From Erysipelotrichaceae bacterium UBA4808 (GTDB lineage: Bacteria; Bacillota_I; Bacilli_A; Erysipelotrichales; Erysipelotrichaceae): a DNA stretch of 36,951 bases. Positions 24,648 through 33,049 of this stretch are shown here, one piece after another (position 1 is the stretch's first letter; each line of letters starts with the position of its first letter). A model generated the notes under the pieces. That model saw nothing but the letters and a program-made list of their open reading frames with translations. It was not told where the DNA came from and did no database searches. Where the stretch lies: the NCBI GenBank assembly GCA_002402585.1, contig DHGC01000005.1, positions 13,728 to 50,678 on the forward strand, written 5' to 3'. Made by a program: the position numbers and the translations under genes.

Positions 24648-26468
24648 TTATGTAACTTTATGTTTTACACACCAAACAAATTCATAAGGACTCAACTCAA
24701 TATATGCATCATTTAAGTTGAAGATGCGATCTTGAACCACATCGCGTGCATACACACCATTGAATATTTGACGCAAATGTTCAGTCGGAACCTTTTGGGT
24801 CAATTCGCTGAAATTATAGAGCGCAAACAAGTGATGACTACGATTTTGTCGAATGACACCAAACACATGTTCATTGTGCAGATCCAAGGCGTATTGGTGC
24901 GCCTGACCTTGGAATTGGGGAAGTTGCTTACGCAATTTAATCAGTTTCTTAAGCATTTGATAAACCGCATGTTCATCTGTTCCAACAACATCCTTATTCT
25001 TTGCGCGCTTCCAATCAAAGAAAGGTCGATGGACCCATCGTCCTTCTGCCTTTTTATCTGGATCCAATTGATACGATTGATCATTGAGCGTCGCAACTTC
25101 ATCGCCTGAATAAATCAATGGAAAACCACGATAACTCAGAATCATCGCATGGGCCAGATTGATGCGTCGAATGGCCTCATCACGTCGATAGACTTGATTG
25201 GTCTCAATCGCTTTCTGCAAACCCAAGAGACTTGCCAAGGTCCCATTGGTACGCGCATCTTTGGTCAAAGGATTGACTTGATACATTTCACCCTTTGCAA
25301 AAGAACCCATAAATTGATCCCCATAGAACTTGATCAAAAATTGCTTATGTTCAAACGGACTGAAGCCAAATGAACGGATTGCTTCTTCATTGAAACCCCA
25401 ACCAATATCATCATGACAACGGACATAGTTCATCCAAGTCCCACGTTGCGGAATCTGAAAACGATTCGCATCCACCGTCAACAAGCGCACATCACGCGTT
25501 GCAAAGGCATTATAGATATCCACCATGAGATTGGCATTATACATGACTTCACACTCTGTGTGCTCATCACTACCGAAGTATTTAACGATTTGTTCTGGTT
25601 CTACAATAGCTTCTCCAAGAAGTGCAAGTGATGGACAGACATCTTCTTTAATGAGATGTAAAAGTCGCATCAAATCATGGATGGGTTCCAAATTACGACA
25701 GCTCGTACCCAATTCCTTCCACATGAAAGGAATCGCATCCAAACGGATCATATTCACACCCAAATTCGCTAAATACAAGAGGTTATCACTCATGCCATTG
25801 AAGACATAGGGATTCTGAAAGTTCAAATCCCATTGAAACTCACTGAATGAGGTGAACACATACTTCTTGATTTCAGGATAATACGTGAAATTACCTGGGC
25901 ATTTATCGGGTAAGACCTCAGGAACGGTAAGATTGAATTTATTGGGTATCGCATCCGTATCATACATAATGAAATATGCTTGCTTGATGGGATCATGGTT
26001 TAGGGCTTCTTGAGCCCAGGCATGTTCCTTCGCAACATGATTGATGACGTAATCAATGCATACTTTGATGTCATGTTTACGGAGTTCTTTCATCAAGCTT
26101 TTGAAATCATTCAAATCCCCTAAGCGTGGATCGATATTGCGATAATCCTCAACTGCATAACCCCCATCATTTTCCCCTTCACGCGGTTTGAGCAAAGGCA
26201 TCAAATGTAAAAAACTAACCCCCAGATCATCAAAATAACTGATTTTCTGTTTCAACTTCTTGAGTGAACCTGCGAATAAATCCGTATACAAAGTCATGCC
26301 TACGATACTTTGATCGAAGTACCAGGAACGTTCATTCTTATCCATCGCAACAAGTTCACCCGAACGTTGCAATTTGGCTTCATCCATCATTGAAAACAAC
26401 TGCTTCAAAGCTTGTTCATCATGATAGAGCTGCATGTACAATTTCGCTATTTTTGAGCGATTATCCAC
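24648..26468 (-). CDS. Amylosucrase / sucrose hydrolase (GH13_4)
   Basis: A 606-residue GH13 enzyme read from a GTG start at 26468, which has GGAGG six bases upstream and overlaps the fructokinase stop by eight bases. The nucleophile is D244 (MIRLDAIPFMWK), the acid/base E286 (LLGEAIVEP) and the stabiliser H352-D353 (YVRCHDDIGW). Flanking stretches such as DGGYAVEDYR, FQWDLNFQNP and GRWVHRP match amylosucrase of Neisseria rather than sucrose phosphorylase. Amylosucrase moves glucose from sucrose to an alpha-1,4-glucan and frees fructose; some relatives mainly hydrolyse sucrose. The N terminus is shorter than in the Neisseria enzyme. Its neighbours fit sucrose use. Confidence 0.88.
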   Translation of the reverse strand: MDNRSKIAKLYMQLYHDEQALKQLFSMMDEAKLQRSGELVAMDKNERSWYFDQSIVGMTLYTDLFAGSLKKLKQKISYFDDLGVSFLHLMPLLKPREGENDGGYAVEDYRNIDPRLGDLNDFKSLMKELRKHDIKVCIDYVINHVAKEHAWAQEALNHDPIKQAYFIMYDTDAIPNKFNLTVPEVLPDKCPGNFTYYPEIKKYVFTSFSEFQWDLNFQNPYVFNGMSDNLLYLANLGVNMIRLDAIPFMWKELGTSCRNLEPIHDLMRLLHLIKEDVCPSLALLGEAIVEPEQIVKYFGSDEHTECEVMYNANLMVDIYNAFATRDVRLLTVDANRFQIPQRGTWMNYVRCHDDIGWGFNEEAIRSFGFSPFEHKQFLIKFYGDQFMGSFAKGEMYQVNPLTKDARTNGTLASLLGLQKAIETNQVYRRDEAIRRINLAHAMILSYRGFPLIYSGDEVATLNDQSYQLDPDKKAEGRWVHRPFFDWKRAKNKDVVGTDEHAVYQMLKKLIKLRKQLPQFQGQAHQYALDLHNEHVFGVIRQNRSHHLFALYNFSELTQKVPTEHLRQIFNGVYARDVVQDRIFNLNDAYIELSPYEFVWCVKHKVT

Positions 26469-27423
26469 TATGAACCTCCAAAAAAGCTTGTACACTTTCT
26501 TCATTCGCCAATGAGCCAATCGCACCTTTTTGTGTCGTGGCAATTGCCCCACAGGCGTTCGCATACTGACAATAAAGCACTAGATCGCGACTTGATTGTT
26601 TCAACTTCATACCATTCTTTATCCATTGGCTTAAGAAACCACCAAAGAAACCATCCCCCGCACCTGTCGTATCAATCGCATCCACCTTAAATGATGGAAT
26701 ATGTTGGTAGGTATCTTGATGAAAGCTCGCACAGCCTTCTGCGCCAAAGGTAATCAAAAGAATCTGAATGTCATAGATACTCATCAACATTGAACATGCT
26801 TCTTGAGTGTCTTTGATGTCGGTTAGAAAGTAAAGCTCTTCATCACTTAATTTTACGATATCCGCAAGCTGTAGACCTTTTTCAATTTGGTGTTTGGCAT
26901 CATTCAAATCATCCCACAACAAGACCCTTAGATTGGGATCAAACGTAATGTATTTATTGTGTTTCTTAGCGTATTTCATCAAGCTGAACGTCGTCGATCG
27001 ACTCGGTTCATCACTCATGCTTACACTGCCCACATGAAAGACATCCGCTTCTTTGATTTTCTTTTTAAAAGCATCGTGAAGTTCAACCATCACATCTGCA
27101 TTGTGTTTACGATAAAAGCTAAAACTTCGATCCCCATCGGCTTTATTGCTTACAATGGCTAAACTGGTGGGATAAGCTTCGCTCATCAAGAGCGCTTCCA
27201 CATCCACCTGCTTAGCAAGCAAGGTGCTTTTCAAAAATTGACCAAAATGATCATGCCCAACTTGACCCAAAAAGCTGGCCTCAATGCCCAGGTTACGCAA
27301 TGCCACAGCCACATTGGCGGGTGCACCCCCTGGATTGAACTCATAGACGGGAAAGCCACGATCCGAGACACCATAAGACGTCACATCACATAACAATTCA
27401 CCAAACGCACAGAACTTAGCCAT
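26461..27423 (-). CDS. Fructokinase (PfkB family)
   Basis: A 320-residue ribokinase-family sugar kinase. It has the GGAPANVAVALRNLG substrate-binding segment near residue 32 and the catalytic DTTGAGDGFFGGF motif near residue 250. The opening FGELLCDVTS is typical of bacterial fructokinases. It would phosphorylate the fructose set free by the downstream amylosucrase. It starts three bases after the permease stop and ends inside the amylosucrase start region. Confidence 0.9.
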   Translation of the reverse strand: MAKFCAFGELLCDVTSYGVSDRGFPVYEFNPGGAPANVAVALRNLGIEASFLGQVGHDHFGQFLKSTLLAKQVDVEALLMSEAYPTSLAIVSNKADGDRSFSFYRKHNADVMVELHDAFKKKIKEADVFHVGSVSMSDEPSRSTTFSLMKYAKKHNKYITFDPNLRVLLWDDLNDAKHQIEKGLQLADIVKLSDEELYFLTDIKDTQEACSMLMSIYDIQILLITFGAEGCASFHQDTYQHIPSFKVDAIDTTGAGDGFFGGFLSQWIKNGMKLKQSSRDLVLYCQYANACGAIATTQKGAIGSLANEESVQAFLEVHSG

Positions 27424-27426
27424 AAA

Positions 27427-28296
27427 TTACTTAACCGAACCTTCAACCATACCTTTAATGATATGTTTCTGTGCAGCAAGGAAGAATACGATGATGGGAA
27501 CCAAAGCCATCAGAATCGCCGTCATCATCAAGTCCCATGAGACAAGGAATGCACCTGCGAAATTATTAACGGCTAAAGGTAAAGTTTGGACAGGTGTGCC
27601 CTTTCCTAATACCAACATTGGAAGGAGGAAATCATTCCAAATCCAGATTCCATTCAGAATCAAGATCGTCACATAAATAGGTTTCAAGATGGGTAATACG
27701 ATCAAGAAGAACGTTTTGAATTTACCACAACCATCCACATAAGCCGCTTCTTCGATTTCATGCGGAATGGATTTCATGAATCCATGAAACATAAAGATTG
27801 ATAACGAACTCCCAAAACCAATATAAGCAATGATGATGCCTGTATAGCTTCTTAACATTTGAATCCCAGTAACCGATTGGAAAATCCCAAACCATTTGAC
27901 TAAAGGAAACATAACGACTTGGAAAGGAATAACCATTGCTGCAATAAACAACATCAAAATGGCGGTCGACAATTTTGTCTTCGTTCTAAGGAGTACCCAC
28001 GCAGCCATCGCTGAGAAGATGGTGATACCGACTAAAGAGAAAGTCGTGATGATGAAAGAATTGAATAAAGCTTGCGAATAACGAAGATTGGGGTTATTCC
28101 AGATGGTTGTGATGTTCTTAAACAAAACAGACCAATCCGTTGGTAAACTTAATGGAGCAGAGATAATTTCATTATTTGTCTTCGCCGCATTGATCAAAAC
28201 CAAAAACAAGGGCACCAGAAACATGATCATGACCGCTAAGGTCAAAGCTTCCGTGATATTGCGTGCGATGATTTTATTGTTTACATTTTTAAACAT
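27427..28296 (-). CDS. Sugar ABC permease, MalG type (CUT1)
   Basis: A 289-residue permease with six membrane helices and the EAA loop EEAAYVDGCGKFKTFFLIVLP that docks to the ATPase. It belongs to the CUT1 family for di- and oligosaccharides. The ATG shares one base with the stop codon of the preceding permease (TAATG), and GGGAGG lies upstream. No ATPase gene is in the operon, so a shared MsmK/MalK-like ATPase encoded elsewhere must power it. Confidence 0.93.
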   Translation of the reverse strand: MFKNVNNKIIARNITEALTLAVMIMFLVPLFLVLINAAKTNNEIISAPLSLPTDWSVLFKNITTIWNNPNLRYSQALFNSFIITTFSLVGITIFSAMAAWVLLRTKTKLSTAILMLFIAAMVIPFQVVMFPLVKWFGIFQSVTGIQMLRSYTGIIIAYIGFGSSLSIFMFHGFMKSIPHEIEEAAYVDGCGKFKTFFLIVLPILKPIYVTILILNGIWIWNDFLLPMLVLGKGTPVQTLPLAVNNFAGAFLVSWDLMMTAILMALVPIIVFFLAAQKHIIKGMVEGSVK

Positions 28297-29237
28297 TAGA
28301 GTTCAACCTCCCGCTTCTTCGATACATAGACTTGGATGAGTGAGAATGTGACCAAGACCAGGAAGAAGACAATCGCCTTTGCCTGTGCTTGCGCAGTATT
28401 CAATGAAATGATGGACGTATCATTGATATTCATTGCCAATAAGGTCGTTCCTTTGATGGCCTTACCCATAAACATGGTACTTGGACCCCCGTTGGTCAAG
28501 GATGCATTCACATCGAATTGTTTGAATGAATTTACCAAAGTTAAGAACAAAGTGACCGTAAACGCTGGCGCGACCAATGGAATGGTTACATTTCTAAAGC
28601 GTTGCCAAGGACTTGCCCCATCAATTTGGGCAGCTTCTAATAAGTCTTTAGGTACATTCTGTAAAGCAGCCACATAGATCATCATGATATAACCCGCATA
28701 TTGCCAAGTACTGACGATGACCAACGCGAGGATGGCGGTATTGCTGTTTCCGAGCATGAGATTTTCACTTAAATAGGTGAGTCCAACCGCTGCCGCAAGT
28801 TTAGGCACGAATTGATTGAAAATAAATTGCCAGATATAACCAAGGATGATCCCCCCAATGATGTTTGGAAGAAAGAAACCCGCACGATAGATATTTTTAC
28901 CCTTGAGATTCGAGGTAACGAGCAATGCCAATGAGAAGGCAATGATGTTCACAAGAATGATGTTCATGAAGGTATAGATGGTCGTGATGATGGTCGCATA
29001 GAGGAACGATGGATCTTGAAATGCTTCAATGTAGTTCTTCATGCCCACAAAATCAATGGAGAGTTGGGCTGTTGCGGACCAGTTCGTAAACGAATAATAA
29101 ATCCCAATCATGAAGGGAATGATTTGCACCATCAAGAAAGAAAACAATGAGGGTGCTAGAAACAACCAAAAAACAAGTTTTTCAATCTTTTTATCTTTGG
29201 ATAAGGAATTATATTTCGTTTTAGCTTTATCGTTCAT
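28296..29237 (-). CDS. Sugar ABC permease, MalF type (CUT1)
   Basis: A 313-residue permease with six helices and the EAA loop EAAQIDGASPWQRFRNVTIP. The ATG at 29237 has AAGGAGG upstream; a longer frame reaching 29288 lacks such a site. It pairs with the MalG-type protein to form the channel. Confidence 0.93.
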   Translation of the reverse strand: MNDKAKTKYNSLSKDKKIEKLVFWLFLAPSLFSFLMVQIIPFMIGIYYSFTNWSATAQLSIDFVGMKNYIEAFQDPSFLYATIITTIYTFMNIILVNIIAFSLALLVTSNLKGKNIYRAGFFLPNIIGGIILGYIWQFIFNQFVPKLAAAVGLTYLSENLMLGNSNTAILALVIVSTWQYAGYIMMIYVAALQNVPKDLLEAAQIDGASPWQRFRNVTIPLVAPAFTVTLFLTLVNSFKQFDVNASLTNGGPSTMFMGKAIKGTTLLAMNINDTSIISLNTAQAQAKAIVFFLVLVTFSLIQVYVSKKREVEL

Positions 29238-29298
29238 ACGAGCCTCCTTAAAGAAAATAGGAGCAGGAACGACCCTGCTCCGATTCAATCGAATAAGC

Positions 29299-30540
29299 TT
29301 ATTTAGCTTCCATCAAAGCTGTCTTAAACAAAACTTTGAATTCATCTGCAGTGACTGCACCTTGAGCCAATTGATCATAGATTGGACCCAAGACATTGTC
29401 TCTGAATTCGCCTGCAAATAAGTATTGGTTCCAAGAATAAACCTTGCCTTCAGCTGTCCAAGCTTGAACAGATTGGGAAAGTTGACCCTTTGGTTGTAAT
29501 GAGATGTTTCCAAACGCTGGAATCATACCGGCATCTTCAACCATGTATTTTTGGCCAAGATCGGTGTAGACGAGCGCTTTCAAGAAATCTAAAGCTGCTT
29601 GATAATTCTTCGAATCTTTATTCACGACATACCATGCAGGTGCACTAACGAAGATACCATCGGTATCGCTGGTGCTAGAACCGTGAGGTGCAAAGGCCAT
29701 TTTGAAGGTCGCATCCGTTAAGTTTCCATCCACCCAATTTCCTTGGTGCAAGAAGACGGCTTTTTGATTCAAGAATGCGCCAACTTGTGAATCGTAGTTG
29801 CCTGTCGTCAAGACGGTTTTATCAGCGTACTTGAAGAGTAAGTCAACCCAATCCGCATATTCATTCAAACGTGTATCATCGATATTACCAGCAAGAATAT
29901 TATTCGCAACACTTAGATCGTTGTATTCCAAACCATTGGACAACAAGCTGTTGAAATTATGGTGAGCCGTAACCCAGTACATTCCAGGACCCGCGGTCAT
30001 GGATACGACAGAGTCGATGCCCAATTCAGCTTTCATGCCATCCAACTTCGCAAATGCATCCATGTAAGCCCCGTAGTTGGTCAAGGTTTTCGGATCGATC
30101 CCAGCTTTTGCCAAGAGATCCGCATTGTAAGCCATGCCCCAACCTTCAACGGCGACTGGGAAACCAACAACTTTACCATCCACGATGTATTCAACGGATG
30201 TTTCATCAACCCAATCTTCTCCACTCAAATCTGCAATAATGGCTTCCCATTGCTTGTAGCTATCGGGACCATCGATTGGGAAAATGTCTGGCATTTCGCC
30301 TGCCGCATAGTCGGCTTTTAACATATCCCCTAAGGTACAACTACCACCACCACACGATACAGCGTTGACTTTAACGCCTGTAGCAGCTTCATACGCTGTT
30401 GCGTAGGCTTGCAAAGCATCATCAATTTCAGGTTTATTTTGTTTGAATGTGATGACGACTTGTTCCGCTTCCTTCGGTGCGCAAGCAGTTAATGAGACTA
30501 AGACTAAGAGCATAGAAATAAAAACGATAATTTTCTTCAT
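29299..30540 (-). CDS. Sugar ABC substrate-binding lipoprotein (CUT1)
   Basis: A 413-residue extracellular solute-binding protein of family 1 with a lipoprotein signal (LVSLTACAPKE; lipid on Cys20). It is the first gene of the operon and has an AGGAGG box. Genes for two permeases, fructokinase and amylosucrase follow, pointing to sucrose or a related fructose-glucose sugar as ligand; that is inference. An odd detail is CGGGSC near residue 63, two cysteines that could form a disulfide outside the cell. Confidence 0.92.
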   Translation of the reverse strand: MKKIIVFISMLLVLVSLTACAPKEAEQVVITFKQNKPEIDDALQAYATAYEAATGVKVNAVSCGGGSCTLGDMLKADYAAGEMPDIFPIDGPDSYKQWEAIIADLSGEDWVDETSVEYIVDGKVVGFPVAVEGWGMAYNADLLAKAGIDPKTLTNYGAYMDAFAKLDGMKAELGIDSVVSMTAGPGMYWVTAHHNFNSLLSNGLEYNDLSVANNILAGNIDDTRLNEYADWVDLLFKYADKTVLTTGNYDSQVGAFLNQKAVFLHQGNWVDGNLTDATFKMAFAPHGSSTSDTDGIFVSAPAWYVVNKDSKNYQAALDFLKALVYTDLGQKYMVEDAGMIPAFGNISLQPKGQLSQSVQAWTAEGKVYSWNQYLFAGEFRDNVLGPIYDQLAQGAVTADEFKVLFKTALMEAK

Positions 30541-30568
30541 TGTGTTCCTCCTGTTTCTATGTAATCAC

Positions 30569-30597
30569 ATTATAGTTCGTTAAAAATTGTGTGTTGA
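30569..30597 (-). promoter_or_regulatory. Promoter of the sugar operon
   Basis: On the minus strand TCAACA (30592-30597) and TATAAT (30569-30574) are 17 bp apart. The start near 30562 falls in TGTAATC (30560-30566), which matches one half of the operators upstream. Confidence 0.7.
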
Positions 30598-30611
30598 TGT
30601 AATCGTTTACA
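30598..30611. promoter_or_regulatory. LacI-family operator O1 (imperfect)
   Basis: TGTAATCGTTTACA differs from the perfect palindrome of O2 by one base. It touches the -35 box of the sugar operon, so a bound repressor would block polymerase. Confidence 0.75.
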
Positions 30612-30630
30612 TGTTGTTCGTGTATTCACA

Positions 30631-30644
30631 TGTAATCGATTACA
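30631..30644. promoter_or_regulatory. LacI-family operator O2 (perfect palindrome)
   Basis: TGTAATCGATTACA is a perfect 14-bp palindrome with the central CG typical of LacI-family operators. Its centre is 33 bp from that of O1, about three helical turns, which puts both on one DNA face. Confidence 0.8.
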
Positions 30645-30695
30645 AATTGTGCATACAATCTTGAAACAGGTCTAAAAGCTTGAATCTGCCTATGC

Positions 30696-30701
30696 TATAA
30701 T
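30696..30701 (+). promoter_or_regulatory. Extended -10 promoter of the lacI-type gene
   Basis: TGCTATAAT (TG at 30693-30694) lies nine bases before the ATG, with no ribosome binding site between; the -35 region is weak. The mRNA leader would be about 3 nt. Confidence 0.6.
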
Positions 30702-30710
30702 AAAATCAAT

Positions 30711-31703
30711 ATGAGTACCATTCAACAAGTCGCATCCTTGGCGCGCGTCAGTGTCGCCACCGTTTCACGCGTCATCAATCAAAGTGCCAATGTTTCTGAA
30801 GCAACGCGCCAACGTGTTGAGCTTGCCATTCAACGCTTGAATTATCAGCCTAATGCCATGGGGACTTTTTTACGCAAAGATAAGACCAACATGATTCTGG
30901 TCCTGGTCCATAGCGTTGACAATCCCTTCTTTTCAATGATTATCCAGGGTATTGAAAACATTGCCCACCATAATAATTACAATGTCCTTATCTGTACGAC
31001 CTATGGGGATCGCGAACGTGAGAAACATTACGTCAAGATGCTTCGAAATCATTATGTGGATGGGATGATATTGATATCAAATACCCTCCAATTAGAAGAG
31101 ATCAATGACTTGAATCAGTCCTATCCGATTGTGCAGACCATTGAATATGTACCGGGTTCGAATGCGCCCTATTACAGTGTTGATTTCTATATGGCAAGTT
31201 TTGAATTGATGGAGCATTTGATTGCAAGTGGTCGCAGGAATATTGCGTATGTTCATACGGGTTCGACACAGATCGTTTCAAATATTGAGAAATATCGTGC
31301 GTACAAAGATGTCTTGAACAAACATGGTCTACCGGTATTAAGTGAAGTGTCTGAGGAGTATTATTTTGGGTATATTTCTGGTAAAGCCGTCGCTTCTGTC
31401 TTATTGGATGAGAAGCCAGAGATTGATGCCTTCTTCGCCACATCCGATTTGACCGCTGTGGGTATCATCGATGAGATTCAATCTCGCAACCTCCGTGTTC
31501 CTGAAGATATTTCCGTCGTGGGTTTTGATAACACCATCTTCTCAAGTGTCGCTCAACCTGCCATCACAACCGTTGAGCTCAATACCTATGAGTTGGGATG
31601 CAAAGCCATGGAGCTCTTGTTGAAACGAATTGAAAAACCCGAAACCTTGGATACGACAGCGCATACGCTTCCCTTTCAAGTCATTAAAAAAGAATCCAGC
31701 TAA
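30711..31703 (+). CDS. LacI-family transcriptional regulator of the sugar operon
   Basis: A 330-residue LacI/GalR protein with an N-terminal helix-turn-helix (VASLARVSVATVSRVIN), the hinge helix segment RLNYQPNAMGTFLR and a periplasmic-binding-like effector domain to the C terminus. It is transcribed away from the sugar operon; two LacI-type operators lie between them and are its obvious targets. It has no ribosome binding site and appears to be translated from a near-leaderless mRNA, which would keep its level low. Effector sugar unknown, probably linked to sucrose. Confidence 0.93.
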   Translation: MSTIQQVASLARVSVATVSRVINQSANVSEATRQRVELAIQRLNYQPNAMGTFLRKDKTNMILVLVHSVDNPFFSMIIQGIENIAHHNNYNVLICTTYGDREREKHYVKMLRNHYVDGMILISNTLQLEEINDLNQSYPIVQTIEYVPGSNAPYYSVDFYMASFELMEHLIASGRRNIAYVHTGSTQIVSNIEKYRAYKDVLNKHGLPVLSEVSEEYYFGYISGKAVASVLLDEKPEIDAFFATSDLTAVGIIDEIQSRNLRVPEDISVVGFDNTIFSSVAQPAITTVELNTYELGCKAMELLLKRIEKPETLDTTAHTLPFQVIKKESS

Positions 31704-31727
31704 AAAGACGATGCCTCGTCTTTTCTT
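31703..31727. terminator. Bidirectional terminator between the lacI-type gene and lysC
   Basis: AAAAGACGA and TCGTCTTTT form nine-base arms around TGCC, with T residues on both strands. The two converging genes both end at it. Confidence 0.88.
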
Positions 31728-33049
31728 TAGCCATTCTTACGCATGAAATGTTCGTATAAGGTTTTGATCGTCACTTCAAAGTCCGCATTCGCGACACCCA
31801 CGATGATGCTGATCTCATCCGTTCCTTGTGCGATCAAGCGAATGTTGATGTTCTGAGCACCCAATGCACTGAAGAGTTGCCCCGATATACCGGGTTTTTC
31901 TTTCATGTTGCGACCAACAACGGCAATCAAAGCAAGATCATCTTCAAAGGTCAACTTATCAATAGCACAGTTTTGCTTAATATCCGCAAACAGATCAAAT
32001 TGATGTTCTTTGAGTGTTTCCACCTTTACGGTCAAACTCAAGCTGTCAATGCCTTTGGTCATGTGTTCAATCATCAAATCATGACGCTCAAAGCTTTCTA
32101 AGATTTGATGCATGACTTTGGGATGACGCGCGATTTGTTCCTTATGCACGGTTACGACCGCAAAATCTTTGAGACCCGTGATCCCCGTAATAAAACCTTC
32201 TGCCTGATCATCATCAATGATATCATTGAAAATCAAAGTCCCAGGCTCTTCAGGTTTATTCGTATTGCGAATATTGAGTGGAATGTTGAGGTGCTTGATT
32301 GCTTGGATGGATTCCTCATGTAAAATCGAAGCCCCCATGAACGTCAATTCACGAAGCTCACCATAGGTCAATTGCGGAATGGGCTTCGCTTCAGGAACGA
32401 TTCTTGGATCCGCCATCATAATACCACTGACATCGGTCCAGTTCTCATAGATTTCCGCATGAAGCGCTGCTGCGACAATTGAACCCGTGATGTCCGATCC
32501 TCCTCGTTTCATGAGTTTGATTCGGCCATTGGGTAAGGCACCGTAGAACCCAGGCATGACAAAATGAGGGTATTGTTGAAAGAGCGTATTGAGTTTCTGT
32601 GTTGAGCGTTCAAGATCCACGGTCCCATCACGCGTAAGAACGATGGCTTCTTTCGCATCAATCATGGGCCAATTCAAATATTCCGCACACAAAATTGCAC
32701 TGAGCTTCTCACCGATGGAAACCAAAGCATCTCGCTCAATTTTCGGATTCAAGTCCTTTTTAAGTCGATCAAAGAATGCGAGTACATCGAACTTTAACCC
32801 TAAGTCCAATTGTATGGAGCGATATCGCTCGATGATCTCATTCAGAAGCACTTGATAATCAACGCCATATAAAAGATGCGCATGTAAAAGATATAGCAGA
32901 TCCGTGATCTTGTTTTGTTCTGGATGGGATTTTCCGACTGCAGAAACAACGACGATCCGTCGTTTGGGATCACTTTCTACAATGGCTTTGATTTTTTCGA
33001 ATTGTTGAGCATTGGCGAGTGATGAACCGCCGAATTTACAGATTTTCAT
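31727..33049 (-). CDS. lysC: Aspartate kinase
   Basis: A 440-residue aspartokinase. It opens with KFGGSSLANAQQF and has KRGGSDITGS and the EENWTDVSG-type region of the kinase domain, then two ACT domains (about residues 295-440) for amino-acid feedback. It phosphorylates aspartate, the first step toward lysine, threonine and methionine. It overlaps hom by four bases (ATGA), the stop of hom lying within its start, so both are made from one message. Feedback by threonine is likely from context but not proved by sequence. Confidence 0.92.
   Translation of the reverse strand: MKICKFGGSSLANAQQFEKIKAIVESDPKRRIVVVSAVGKSHPEQNKITDLLYLLHAHLLYGVDYQVLLNEIIERYRSIQLDLGLKFDVLAFFDRLKKDLNPKIERDALVSIGEKLSAILCAEYLNWPMIDAKEAIVLTRDGTVDLERSTQKLNTLFQQYPHFVMPGFYGALPNGRIKLMKRGGSDITGSIVAAALHAEIYENWTDVSGIMMADPRIVPEAKPIPQLTYGELRELTFMGASILHEESIQAIKHLNIPLNIRNTNKPEEPGTLIFNDIIDDDQAEGFITGITGLKDFAVVTVHKEQIARHPKVMHQILESFERHDLMIEHMTKGIDSLSLTVKVETLKEHQFDLFADIKQNCAIDKLTFEDDLALIAVVGRNMKEKPGISGQLFSALGAQNINIRLIAQGTDEISIIVGVANADFEVTIKTLYEHFMRKNG

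Noticed and set aside
24648..26468. Sucrose phosphorylase as identity of the GH13 enzyme
   Set aside because: Length and the stretches around the catalytic residues follow the amylosucrase subfamily; sucrose phosphorylases are near 490 residues with different motifs.
26469..26564. Longer N terminus for the amylosucrase
   Set aside because: It would lie inside the fructokinase gene in another frame; the GTG at 26468 has a GGAGG box at proper distance.
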